This document shows, piece by piece, positions 1 to 11,636 of a stretch of DNA of 64,000 nt (position 1 is the stretch's first letter; the number at the start of each line of letters is the position of its first letter). A program made the position numbers and the translations under genes. The notes below the pieces were generated by a model. It did no database searches and was not told where the DNA came from. It saw only the letters and a list, made by a program, of their open reading frames with translations. Source of the DNA: Monosporascus cannonballus (taxonomy: Eukaryota > Ascomycota > Sordariomycetes > Xylariales); contig QJNS01000218.1 of NCBI GenBank assembly GCA_004154925.1, forward strand, positions 1 through 64,000, given 5' to 3'.

Positions 1-90
1 TTAATTTATTTTAATTTATTTTAATTTATTTTAATTTATTTTAATTTATTTTAATTTATTTTAATTTATTTTAATTTATTTTAATTTATT
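1..90. repeat. Tandem array of an AT-only 10-mer
   Basis: Nine consecutive copies of the decamer ttaatttatt fill the first 90 bases without interruption, and the array probably continues to the left of the window. It is not the common fungal telomere repeat (TTAGGG). The last copy runs into tcaaaaactttag. It could be a minisatellite inside the LTR-like sequence that follows. The repeat itself is certain; its role is unknown. Confidence 0.9.
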
Positions 91-361
91 TCAAAAACTT
101 TAGTTAATTTAGTTTAGTTAGTTAATATCTTGTTTAGTTTAGTTAGTTATTAGTTTAACTGAAATTTTCTTTAGTTAGTTAGTTATTAGTTTTAAATAGC
201 CTTAGTTCGTTTTAGTTAGCCTATTAACTAAACTAACTAACTAATTTCACAACTCTGCTTATAGGTATATAGAGCAGAACAAGACGGTCAGGGCTCGACC
301 TAACAACGTTCCACTTTTAAATGGTGTAATGGCTAGACTCTTGTTCTTCTGAGCCGTAACA
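91..361. repeat. LTR-like sequence with ttagttagtt tract and hairpin
   Basis: Bases 105-210 are built from ttagttagt/tagttatt motifs. Bases about 161-250 can fold: gaaattttctttagttagtt on the left mirrors aactaactaactaatttc on the right. Bases 250-361 have ordinary base composition, unlike the RIP-mutated sequence after 362, and end gagccgtaaca. Homology of the old elements A and B (365 versus about 33,965) starts just right of this point, so 361 is an insertion edge. Read on the minus strand it begins TGTTACGGCTCAG, which fits an LTR terminus. The other end and its TSD lie outside or cannot be found. I infer a partial or solo LTR younger than A. Confidence 0.45.
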
Positions 362-1250
362 TTTATCGTAAAATCGTATATATTCTTACGCCTAATTATT
401 AATAATATCATAATCGTTAATTCGTTATTATTTAAAATACCGATATTTTATAAACGTTTTTTCGTAAAAGTTTAATTTTTCTACATAAGAACGAACAGAA
501 CGAAAATTTAAAAAAATTAAAAGGGGGTCGTTATTAGGTCGTTGTAAAATTTCGTTATTTTTTAAATGTTTTAAATTTTTAACTATCTATTTAACATAAT
601 GCCGGAATTTTTCTAATAATTAGTAATTTACTCCTAAATAAAATAATTATTATTTTTATTTTATTTCATATTTAAGGTGTTTTTTTCGTATTTTCGTTTT
701 ATTTCTATATTTATATTATTTAACGGCTCTTACGAATTATTTTCGTTATTATATTTTTTACCGTATTAAGTATTGTTTATTATAGCCGTAGCTTTTATAA
801 CTAAGTATTTTTTAATTTTAAATAAATTGTTCTTTTTCGGCTTTATTCTTTATTTAATTGGCATCTTATTATCTTTAAAATCGAATAATTTCAACAAACC
901 TATTAATATAGGTATTTCGTGTTAGCTTTTCTTATAACAGAGAATTTCCGGATATATAAACCTATTCTTTAAAACATAGCAAATATTCTTTATTTACTGG
1001 CTAAATATACTTCATAACGGCCCGTTTGTTACGGCGTTAGTTTTATATTAACGATTTTATAAAATTATTTTTAATTAAACTATTTATATAAATTTAATAA
1101 TAAAAACTTTTAGCCTATCTTTGTTTTTTGAATATAATTACCATCCAAACGTATCTTAATTTTTAGGCTATTATTAAGTAACCGTTTATCTATTAGTAAC
1201 CCGAAATTTTTACTGGTTTAATGCTTATCGCTAACGGCCTTATAGATATT

Positions 1251-1457
1251 TGTGAGAATATAGCTTTTATGAGGATGAGGCTGATAGCCGACCAGCCACC
1301 GATCAGCCACCGACCCACTTACTAGTATAAATTCACCATCTAGCAGCTAGTGGGAAACGCTAGATAAAACTAATCTAATATACTTACTTCTTGAAATCTG
1401 TTTTACGACTAGTCGAAGATCATCTTACTCTAGCTCACAGCTATCCATTATCTTATA
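1251..1457. mobile_element. Small 207-bp TG...TA insertion with 5-bp TSD (solo LTR or MITE)
   Basis: The insertion starts tgtgagaata and ends ttatcttata, and is flanked by a perfect 5-bp duplication atatt (1246-1250 and 1458-1462). Copy B (about 35,860-35,890) lacks it, which confirms the insertion. The middle has near-normal GC and a short internal repeat (gaccagccaccgatcagcca). The TGTGAG.../...CTTATA ends and 5-bp TSD fit an LTR integrase product, so a solo LTR is the simplest reading; a MITE is the alternative. The termini resemble those of 1969-2145 but the interior differs. Confidence 0.75.
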
Positions 1458-1968
1458 ATATTATCCTAAATTCTTTTAAAAAAACAACGTAAAACTTATT
1501 TACTTACTTTTTATTTCATAAATACGTTTTTTAAATGCGAACGCCTTAATAATTTATTTATCGGATTTTACCGGTTTTTCGTATAATGGATTTCGCAATT
1601 AAAATTAATTATTTATTTTATCAAATTTACTTGTATTATGTATAATTTCAGGTCTGATAGTAAATATTCACGACTTAGATAATCCGTAATTATTTAAATA
1701 ATTTATTACGAATAAAATAAATAATGTCGTTATTATTAGAACATTTAACTAATCGCTAATAACTTAATATCCAGAATATAATAACACAATTTCGCGCTTT
1801 TCAATTTGCGAAATATAAATATTATTTAATACCAGCGATTACCGTATTATTACGAAAATACCGAGTTAATAGCGAAATCTAAAATGTCAATTTGCAGCCT
1901 AATTAATAACTGGGAGTTAAAATAATAAAATAAGGATATGTTTATAAAAAATATTTTTCATTTTTTGA

Positions 1969-2145
1969 TGTGAGATAAGGAGGGTGCGACGCTAGCCACA
2001 ATACTAAAAGGTCTGCAATACTAAACTCTTTTGGCCTATATCAGCAACTAGTTACTTTTATTAATATTTAGAGACGTCTTATTAGAATTTATAGGGTCCT
2101 GTTCTAGTCCTTTTAGCTAGTTCTAGAAAGCTGCGTTATCTCATA
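1969..2145 (+). mobile_element. Small 177-bp element, family m, copy 1
   Basis: It begins tgtgagataagg and ends gttatctcata, giving inverted termini of about 12 bp. The 5-bp TSD is tttga (1964-1968 and 2146-2150). Copy B lacks it (about 36,385). The interior (gggtgcgacgctagcc, ggtcctgttctagtcc) matches the reverse complement of 37519-37697 along its whole length. No coding capacity. It is either a solo LTR with unusually symmetrical ends or a MITE with 5-bp TSD. Confidence 0.85.
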
Positions 2146-2863
2146 TTTGAACGCAAACAAATTCTTTATTTTCTAATTTGATTTTTGCCAGCTGGGTGTT
2201 TTTAAATAAATTTGTTAAAAAAGCCGTAATTTTCGAATAACCCTTAATAGATTTTTCGTAAAAATTTATAAAACCTAAAAGAATTTAAACGTCATAAATA
2301 TTATTAAGCTCCGACAATTCCCAGATTACCTTAATTTTCTTTATATAGAATATACATTTTTTAAGATTCGCATAAAACTCTTATTAACGTAAACGTTTTA
2401 ATACGTTATAAACATACTTTAAATAATCGGTTCCATTTTTCAAATAAATAAAAATATTATTTAAATGTATAATACAAAATTAAATTCACCATCCCTATTA
2501 ATACGCAGTTAATATAATTTTAAAAAAAACCCCGAATATTAATAAACTAGAATAATATCACCAAGTATTCGAAATAACCGTATTTTGTACGAAAAGCCGT
2601 TTTTAACTTATTTTCCGCCTTAATATAACAGGTAATACGTATCTTTTAAGTTTAATTTAGTATATACTTTAACGTCTAATAACTTACCTAGTATTTAGTT
2701 AATTAATAATAATATTATCCTCCTTTTTAAAGTAATTTTGTTAAGCTTCAGATAATTTAAATATAATTGCAATTTGCCTTTTAATTTCGAGACGAATAAA
2801 TTATATACCCCTACTGGACTCTGAGACAGTCGTATCCAGTCTTTAACTAACGCTTGTTCTATG

Positions 2864-3283
2864 TGTTACGACCTGACAAGCCACGGCCTCCAGGAACGGT
2901 CGCAACGGAGAAGGCCAAGAAAACTATGTGGATCAGGTCACGTGATGGATCACCAACTTATTGGTGGTGAGCCAGTAAGCCGGATCGCCAACTTATTGGT
3001 GGTAAGCCAGTGAGCCGGATCGCCAACTTACTGGTAATAAGCCAGTAAGCCGGATTACCAACTTATTGGTAATAATCCAATTAAAAAAAAGAATATATAC
3101 GTCTATTAATTTTATAATTTAAATAATTTTAGCTTATAATAATATCTTATTATTTAATATATTTTTAGTATTATAAAACGTAATACGTTATTATATTTAT
3201 TACTTAAATTTTTATAATATTCCTGTTAATATAAACCCGTCGATTTAAGGTTTAATAATTGGTTAAATTATTTAGCCGTTATA
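2864..3283 (+). repeat. R1 5' LTR with 35-bp tandem repeats
   Basis: The LTR begins TGTTACGACCTGACAAG and ends tagccgttata. It contains about four tandem copies of a 35-bp unit (2947 to about 3082) of the form ggatcgccaacttattgg...gccagtaagcc. Against the 3' LTR the differences are almost all C/T or G/A, as RIP predicts. It should hold the element's promoter. Confidence 0.92.
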
Positions 3284-3399
3284 CCTTATAAGTTTTTGTT
3301 TAATAATACTGTTAAATTTTAAATAATATTTAATATTGTTAAAATATCGACCAGTATTTAAGAAATCTTTATTTAATAATTTTAGGTTTAAATTCGGGA

Positions 3400-4700
3400 A
3401 TTGGAAAAAAAAATTCGATAACTTAGAGCTATATTACTTACTTAATTTTCTTTTGTCCATATAAAGCCAAAAAAAATAAAACCTTACGATAACAAAGATA
3501 ACCCTTAGATTTTCTTAACTTAGGTACGAATTTACTTTCGTTTTTTAAATTTTAATAATCTAGCAAATATAATCCTAATAATAAGAATATACCTAATAAG
3601 AAATATGGTTAATTAATTTAAGCTGGTTATAAGAAATTTCCTGAAAATAAAAAAAGTAAATAAGGAAAATTTTATTAATAAAATCTTTTTAATTTATACT
3701 AATTTTGAAAATAAAATACGTAATAATTTTGGTAATCCGGATAAAAAACGGTTAACGGCTTAATAATTCTTATAATTCCGACAAAAAAGATTTACGTTTA
3801 AATATACCGTAATTTTCAAAAGTTTCGCGATTAAGGCAGAATAAAAAAACGACGAAATTAACGTTCTTATCGACATATTTTATAAAAAGCTAAAATTTAA
3901 TATAAAAAATAAGATTAAACGGATTAAACGATTAATTGTTTTAAACTGGTATATTATAAAGGTAATTAAAATTAATAACCGACAATTTAAAAAACGATAG
4001 GAAAAAAAAGGATAATATGCTTTACGTTCGAAATATAAGTTCAACTAAGAGAAAAAAACGAAATATACCTTTTATTTCTTATAGAACGGCGTTAGAACTT
4101 ATGGAATTTGGCGTTACTTATAAATAAAATTAAAGCCAAATTAAATATTTTAATTATAATAAAATAGGATATAAGGTTTATAAGTATAAAAGGCCTAAAA
4201 AGCTATAATAAGATAATTAAATTTTTATATCGGAAAAACAATTTAAGAATAATTAAGGAAATAATAACAAAGTTATTAACATAATCTAAGCTAAATACGT
4301 ATTAAGCGTTAAGCAAAAGGTTTAATAAGGATTATTACGATAAGAAATCCGACGAAAAATATGAAAAGCTAAAAAACTAATTTAATAAATATTGTAAGCA
4401 TAGTAAAAAACGTTATAAGGATAATTACGCGAATACCAGAATTAAACAAAAAAAAGTTTACCTTAAAACATCCGATCGATATAGCAAAATATATGCTATA
4501 TATTATCGACAACGAGAATACCCCGATTACGAAAAATGGAAATAATATATTAATGTACGAATTACCCGTATATATTACGAAAAATTCGATTTTCCAAACC
4601 GTACCGGGTATAATAAAAATAATAAATAATAATATCGACAGTTTTGAACTATAACTTTAGGAAATATCCAGTAATTAGCCGAAATAAAGAATTAACCTGA
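3400..4700 (+). pseudogene. R1 gag relic with mutated zinc knuckle
   Basis: This is the gag position, downstream of the 5' LTR. At about 4138-4185 the plus strand reads Y-F-N-Y-N-K-I-G-Y-K-V-Y. That is the C-x2-C-x4-H-x4-C zinc knuckle of Gag with its visible Cys and His positions turned to Tyr, as TGY-to-TAY and CAY-to-TAY transitions would do. Numerous stops. No protein can be made. Confidence 0.6.
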
Positions 4701-5199
4701 AAAAAAATAATGCTTATAGGAAAACCTTTTTTGTTATTATGGATAATGTAATTATTAAACGGAAAAAAAGTTAATTTAACGTACAATAAAAAAGTATTAT
4801 TAGAAAATTATTACGGACTTTTATTTTCAGTAAATATTTATTACGGATCCCCAAGAAAAAAAAATTATTAAAAAAGAAATACGTTAATTTATAGGAAATC
4901 TTTAAAACGATAACCAAAATAACGCATAATAGGATATAATCGCAAATATAAAAAAATAATTTATTCAATAGGAAAATGAATTGTAAAAAAACAAGGAATA
5001 ATTAATACGGCTTAAAATAACAGTACGTCGATAATAACGACAAATATAGCAACTTAACGCATTATATACAGAAATATAGATAAAATTCAATAAATTCGAA
5101 TAAAAATTAAAAGGAAAAAGTTACCTGTAAAAAAGTCGCAAAATAACGAAACCCAAAAAAATTAAAAGGAATTCCCAAAAAGGGCTTTAAACGCGACGA

Positions 5200-8100
5200 T
5201 AAAAGATATTAACAATTTTATTACCTTGGAAATACGAATTAGAACGTATTAATATACCGTAATAGTAAATTACGAGACTTTGGGTGGGAATTATATTATA
5301 CTAAATATGATTAATAAATTTAATTTATTATGAAGATATAAGTTAAAACCTTATGTAATAACGAATACCGAAAATTAAGAATTGGTTTACGATAACGGAA
5401 AAATTATATGCGAAATTAATTATTTCGAAATTTTTATTTAAAGATAATATTAAACGGTTAATTTCGATATCGTTTTATTTAGGAATTACGATATAATCTT
5501 AGGATTATTATAAATATACTAATAGGGAATTTTAATTAACGGCGGAACTGGCCAGATAAAATTTATTTTATTCCTTATTAATAAATAAAAAAAAATTAAG
5601 ATCTTAACATTCGATCTATAATGGCGATAAATACAGGCATAAGGATACGATAGATATTTTATTATCTAAAGCAATAAAATAGCAAAAAAATAGGCATTAA
5701 AAATACAATATATCGTTATTATTATTAAAACGAAATTAAAATAACTAAATAACGATTTAAAATAACAAAAATAATAACTTAAAAAATTAACAAATTTAAT
5801 TAATATGTTATTATAATGTTACAAATACGAACAGATTTTTAAAAAGGAATTTAACATAAAATTATTAAAACATAACGAATAGAATTATAAAATAATTTTT
5901 AAAAAAAGATCCTTAAGAAAGTTTTACCCCATTTATAATTTTAACGGAAACGAATTATGCATTTTCAGAAAATATTTGGAAAATCGGTTACAAAAAGGAT
6001 AGATTTAACTTTCAAAATTACCAGCAAAATACCTAATGTTTTTTGTACTTAAAAAAATAAGAAATTACAATTTGTGATTAATTATTAATAATTAAATATT
6101 ATTATTTTTGATTACGGAAATAAAAAACCGATTTTATAGAACCAAACAATTCATAATATTTAATCTTAAAAATAAATATAACTTTATCAGGATTAAAAAG
6201 AATACGAATAAAAAATAATTTTCAGAACGAAATACGAATTATTTAAATATTTGGTTATATTAATGGGATTTACGAACATACCAGCAACTTTTTAGCGAAT
6301 AATAAATTACGTATTACGAAAATATTTCGATATTTTCGTCGTTTGCTATCTCGACGATATTTATATTTTTTTAAAAAAAGAAGAAATATACGTAAAATAC
6401 GTTTATAAGGTTTTTTAAGCTTTATAAGACGTAAAATTACTTATTAACGCAAAAAAAAATTAATTCCATATATAAAAAATGGAATATTTAGGATATATTA
6501 TTACCTTAGAATATATTAGAATAAACTTTAACAAAATTGCTGCAGTTACAGAATAACAAATATTAACGATAATTAAAAAGATATAGGCATTTTTTGGATT
6601 TGTAACTATTATAGAAAATTTATTCGAAATTTTAATAAGATAATTATATTTTTAACGAATTTTATAAAGAAAAAAAAGTTTAAATGGATATTATATATAA
6701 AAAGGGTATTTTAAAATATTAAAGATGCAATTATTAATAAGTTAATATTAATTATGTACGATCCAAACCGCTTTATTAAATTAGAAACCGATATTTCGGA
6801 TTACGTATTAAATGTAATAATCGGATAATAAAAAAACTAAGGCAAATTGCATTTTATTACATTTTTTTAAATAAGTTAAAAAGAACTAAGCTTAATTACG
6901 GCATTTTAAATAAGGAATTTATGGCCATTATAATGGCATTTCGGGAATTTAAGTGTTTTCAAAGTGAAATTTATATTAAGTTAAGGTTTATACGAATTAT
7001 CAAAATTTTACCCGATTTACCACGACTAGGGAACTTATAAAACAACAATTAAGATATGTAAAAGACTTGGCGAATTTTAACTTCGTTATTATTTATAAAA
7101 AAGAATTAAAAAACGGTAAAATAAATGCCTTAAGCAAATAATTAAATTTCGAAAAAAAATAGTTAAAATTAGTTATATGATTTTTGATATTATTATAAAA
7201 GGATATTTACGTTTACGACAAATTACGATAATTCGAGTAATATTTTGCAATATATATTAAAAAATTTAATAATACAACGACGGTTTCTTAAAAAACCAAA
7301 AAATAAATAAAATATAAGTTCCAAAAAATATTAAAAACGTTTAGTACGAAAAAATACGAATATTAATTATATAAATATCTAATGATCCATAAAACCTTAA
7401 AAAGATTTTAACGTATATATTCTTTTTTTAAAATAAAATTAATAATATTAAAAGTTATACGGTAATACGATATTTACGCCAAAATAAAGGATTAAGGATA
7501 TAAGCCATACGGAAAATTACAGTTATTATTAATCGTAAAACGATTATAATATTTAATTATATTCGACGTTATTATTAAACTTTTTATTTTAAAAGATTTA
7601 ATTATAAGAATATATTACGATAATATTTTCGTAATTGTTAATCGATTTACCAAATTTTCTTATTTTTTACCATATTATAAAAATACAAATACCGAATAAC
7701 TGGTAAATATTTTCTTCAGATATATTTTTAATATATACGGATTATTAATAGAAATTATATTAAACAAAAGATCGATATTCGCATTTAAAATTTAGCAAGG
7801 TTTAATAATATAAATTGGCCTAAATTATAAGTTATTTAAAATATTTAAATTATAAATAAACAGATAAATAAAACGAATAAATTAAACCTTAAAAACTTAT
7901 TTACAACATTATATTAATTACGAATAAAATAATTAATTTAAGAAATTACCGATTATTTAATTAACTTATAATATTAGTTATTATGAAAATATTAAAATAA
8001 AACTTATAAACGTAAATTTTGGTTTTATTCCGAAAATTTATAAAAAAATATACGATAACGGTTTAATTAATATCAGAATAATCCTTATGTCAAAATAATT

Positions 8101-8600
8101 ACGATAGTTGTATTAAAAAATAAAGATAAAATTAGAATTTATACGGAATCAAATAAATAAATATTATAATTAAAAAAGGTTAAAGAAATTAATTTGCGAA
8201 AAAAGGAAAATGGTTTTCTTTGCTATAAAAAATATTTAAATAAAATGACTTAGCAAAAGATTCGATTTCAAATATATCGGTCCATATAAAATCGCCAAGA
8301 AAATCTCAAAAAACAATTATTAATTAGAATTTTTATTAAAAGTTAAATTTTATTTAATTTTTTATATTTTCTTATTCGCATTAATAGCAAATATAATTAA
8401 AATATATATAATATACAATAATGTAAAAATAAAAAATAAATAGATATACGAAATGCAAAAAGTTTTCAATATGCGAAAACAAAACGGATTTACCTAGTAC
8501 CTAATTAAGTGGAAAAAATATCCAAATTCCGAAAATATTTGGGAACCCGCCAAAAATCTTATTGGCGCCTAACGTCTATTAAAAAGTTTTTATTAATAAC
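5200..8600 (+). pseudogene. R1 pol relic: RT, RNase H, integrase, chromodomain
   Basis: The RT active-site box is intact as Y-L-D-D at 6347-6358, preceded by FVVC. RNase H lies at about 6,700-7,150. The integrase core is readable at 7,597-7,790 (VIVNRFTKFSYFLPYY, one of the best-preserved stretches). A C-terminal chromodomain is at 8441-8590 (IKWKKYPNSENIWEPAKNL) with stops where Gln or Glu codons are expected. The domain order RT-RH-IN is that of Ty3/gypsy, and the chromodomain places it among chromoviruses. Many in-frame stops; not functional. Confidence 0.8.
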
Positions 8601-9200
8601 GGCAAAACTACTCGAAATAATAATATCCTAATTTATGAGATCTACGGAGGGAAACCGTTGGTTTACCGTATTCCAATTAATAACGTCCATTTTTTTAAGG
8701 CCTAAACCTTAATTACGGATTCCGATTCCAATTATGCAAAATCGTTAAAATTATCCAAAAATTAAAGGGTACGATTAATAAGTTTTACACCTTAAAATTA
8801 ATAGTATTAACGTTAATAACGTATGCGAAAAAAACGCGCAAAAGTTTCGGATAAAAATTTTTCGGCCATTAGCTTTTTTTTTAATTTTTTCGATTTTGCG
8901 ATATGGGGATTAATTATAAAAATAAAAACTTCTGTTCCGTTATACGAACGACCTTAACGGACATATTTTTTATAATAAAAAACCCTATTTATTATTTGGT
9001 AATTAAGCTGCCGAACAAAATAAAAAGAATAAAGTATCGCGTTAAAACCTTCGAATTTAATTAAATTAGCTAAGGTAAATCGTTATTCGGATTTACGAAA
9101 ACGACGTATAAACATACCGGAAAATATGTTAAAAATATGTAAAAAAAATTTACTAAGAAAAAAAAATCTTAAGAACAAGATTTTGGGAAAGAGAAAATCG

Positions 9201-9621
9201 TATTATAACCTAATAAATTACGGCCTTTAGGAACGGTCGTAACGGAAAAGGTCAAAAAAATTATGTGGATTAAGTTACGTAATAAATTATTAACTTACTG
9301 GTAATAAGCCAGTAAGCCGGATCGTTAACTTACTGGTGGTGAGCCAATAAGCCGGATCGCCAACTTACTGGTGGTAAGCCAGTAAGCCGGATTACCAACT
9401 TACTGATAATAATCTAACTAAAGGAAAAGGATATATACGTTTATTAATTCCATAGTTTAGATAACTTTAACTTGCAATAACATTTCGTTACCTAAAGTAC
9501 CTTTGGTATTACGAAACGTAATACGTTACTGTATTTATTGCTTAGATTTCCACGATACTCCTGCCAACATAAACCCGTCGACTTAAGATTTAATAGTTGG
9601 TTAAACCGCCTAGCCGTCACA
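9201..9621 (+). repeat. R1 3' LTR with 35-bp tandem repeats
   Basis: It aligns end to end with 2864-3283. It starts tattataacc (TGTTACGACC with G-to-A and C-to-T changes) and ends tagccgtcaca. The same 35-bp units lie at about 9286-9420. The TSD ctatg follows at 9622-9626. Confidence 0.92.
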
Positions 9622-9626
9622 CTATG

Positions 9627-11454
9627 TATTGTTATAAAACCTTCTATATTTTTCCGAAAGGGAATATATAAGACCCTAAAAAGGCGTTTTTCCTTTTTCG
9701 AAATCGGTATAATATTCCATATAGTGGCATTAAAGTAAGGCTTTTGCAAAAAATACGTTAAATATATTTTTATAATCTTAATAGTCGGGGAAAAACGTAA
9801 CGTTATTATCTGCCCCTTTTTAGTTTTTAACTATTATATCATTCTTATCCGGTTATATTTCTTTTAATATTTATCTTTTATTTAATATATTAACTATTAC
9901 TAGAGCTATTATTTCTTTCGATTTCTTAGCCGCTTTACGAATTTTTTTTCTTAATTATAGCTATAATAAGGTTACTTTTTTAACCTAAAATGCTATAACC
10001 TCTTTTTAAATTCCAAATCTGAGTTAATAATATTCCCTTAAAACAAATCTAAGATTACATCGTACCCTTGAATGTTCTTAAAACCTAAAAGTTGCTTTAT
10101 ACTTTCCGCCTGTTTCTCTAATTATTTGTAATCTTTATTAAAGTATTTATTTTTTAACGAAACTCTTTTTATAAAATCGCCTTTTATCGTTATATAATCT
10201 GCTAAACCTCAGATTTTCGATTTTGGTAACAATTTTTTCCGTACCAGGTCGTAATTATTATTGCGGTTTATTCAGCTCTTATACTGAACCTATTTTTTCC
10301 GATTCGAAACTTAATTATAACTTCGAACCTAGGTCGAAAAATTAAGGCCCTTTATTCCATAATTTAAATTTCTCATACCCCGAATAATATATTATTTAAC
10401 TTAATCGTCAAAGAAGTATAGTCCTATATGCATCAAACTTTTTATATCCGGGCTTCTTATATTTAAAATATTTTATTTGGAAATAATTAAGCTTTATATA
10501 TCTTTCCTTTTCGTAATTATAATACCGTACGGCCGTTACAAACTCTTTACGGCCGTCTAGTAAATTTAATATAAACCTCGTATTAGCTTTTATTAATAAT
10601 AATAATAAAGTTAATAAGGCTAATAAGCCGTCGATTCGCCAGTATATCTTCGGTCTGGGCTTGGCTATATGCCGGTATAATCTCTTTAATTTTTTTGTTT
10701 CCTTTTTTTTCGTCCAACTTATTTCGTATAAAGGAATAAGAATTAATTTTGCCCATTATGTTTTCGTTATTAAATCCGTTTTAATTTTCGGAAAAATTCT
10801 CTTACTAATTTTGCCCTATAATTTAAAAATAAGCTTAAATGATAATCGTATTACTTATTGTCTTTTTAAAAAATCGTTTGAATTTTCGGCTTTTATCGTT
10901 TCGTATCGGTCTAAAAAAACTACAAATTTTTAGAGGATTGTTATTAAAAGGTCGTTAATTTAACGTTAATTATAAAGCTATAAATCCTTTTTTTCCCGCT
11001 ACTTTTTTCTAGTTAAATTTCGAATTTTTATTATATTAATACTTTTATATCGTTACTGCTTTTTAAAATTAAGAATTTCGATTTTTTTGATATATAAGTT
11101 TTCGAATTAAATATTAACGTATATTATTTTCGCTATATCCGTAAAAAGGTTTATCGTTAAGAACGCAAAACGAATTTTTAAATTTATAAGAAAACTTATT
11201 AACTTTATCCAAAAAACCCCTTTATACCGTAAAATGAATAACGATATTTTAAAATGGGCCTTATTACAATTCCGCTTTGATAGTTTTTCGTAAGTTAACC
11301 ATTAATATTATTTAATTTAAAAAAATAACTTTTTTTTAAAGTTGTCAAATATTATCGTTTTCTTTATATTTTTCGTTATTTTCTTTCTTCTTAAAATTTG
11401 TAATTAAACCTTTTTTTGACAATAAGGCGATAATTTTTGCAATTTGATCCAAGG
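9627..11454 (-). pseudogene. A: upstream half (RT N-terminus, protease, gag region), RIP-destroyed
   Basis: This is the continuation of A to the right of R1. Its first 90 bases match copy B at 44,930-44,990, and its last 20 (gcaatttgatccaagg) match B at about 45,000-45,019. The 1.7 kb between is missing from B, so B carries an internal deletion here. By position it should hold protease and gag of the minus-strand element. I could not identify a domain with confidence. The open frames in it (9492-9749, 10661-10933) are short and not conserved. Confidence 0.4.
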
Positions 11455-11636
11455 TGTGATAGGGCTGTATACAGCCCTATTATATAGCATTGGATAAACG
11501 CTAGTACTAAGCAGCATTAGCGCAGCGCTTTATATGCGAATACATATAACTACATTTTCATCATCATTTTTGTTTACCTAAAAAATAGATTCTTATCGAC
11601 AATTAATTGCAAATTGTTTAAGTGAAACTATTTATA
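11455..11636 (+). repeat. C 5' LTR
   Basis: It starts tgtgatagggctgtatacag, which contains a perfect palindrome (tagggctgtatacagcccta), and continues with gcagcattagcgcagcgctt. It aligns with 30556-30743. Mismatches are mainly G/A and C/T, with small length differences (182 versus 188 bp). Confidence 0.8.

Larger units (their letters stand above)
500..2863 (-). pseudogene. A: 3' part of pol (RT, RNase H, integrase region), RIP-destroyed
   Basis: On the minus strand, 2690-2830 reads as the RT segment matching LNKIT...NRYPLPLI of Ty3/gypsy elements, much altered. About 2430-2480 is the place of the active-site box, where LY-I-stop-I stands for the usual Y-L-D-D. About 1540-1620 reads EIHYTK, the end of RNase H, as in copy B at 35,819-36,016. 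The integrase should lie at about 500-1250, but only homology to B is visible there. Many stops and frame shifts. Two small elements (1251-1457, 1969-2145) interrupt it further. It is clearly non-functional. Confidence 0.6.
2864..9621 (+). mobile_element. R1: full-length Ty3/gypsy chromovirus, RIP-mutated, TSD CTATG
   Basis: Paired LTRs (2864-3283, 9201-9621) and a perfect 5-bp TSD ctatg (2859-2863 and 9622-9626) bound a 6,758-bp element. The interior reads gag, RT, RNase H, integrase and chromodomain in that order on the plus strand, with many stops. The empty site is preserved in copy B at 44,925-44,929, where the same flanks run on without interruption. The LTR end (tagccgtcaca) and the first internal bases are shared with R2, R3 and R4, so these four belong to one clade. 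Confidence 0.92.

Noticed and set aside
1..90. Telomere at the window start
   Set aside because: The unit is ttaatttatt, not a telomere repeat, and the sequence next to it looks like an LTR, not subtelomeric genes.
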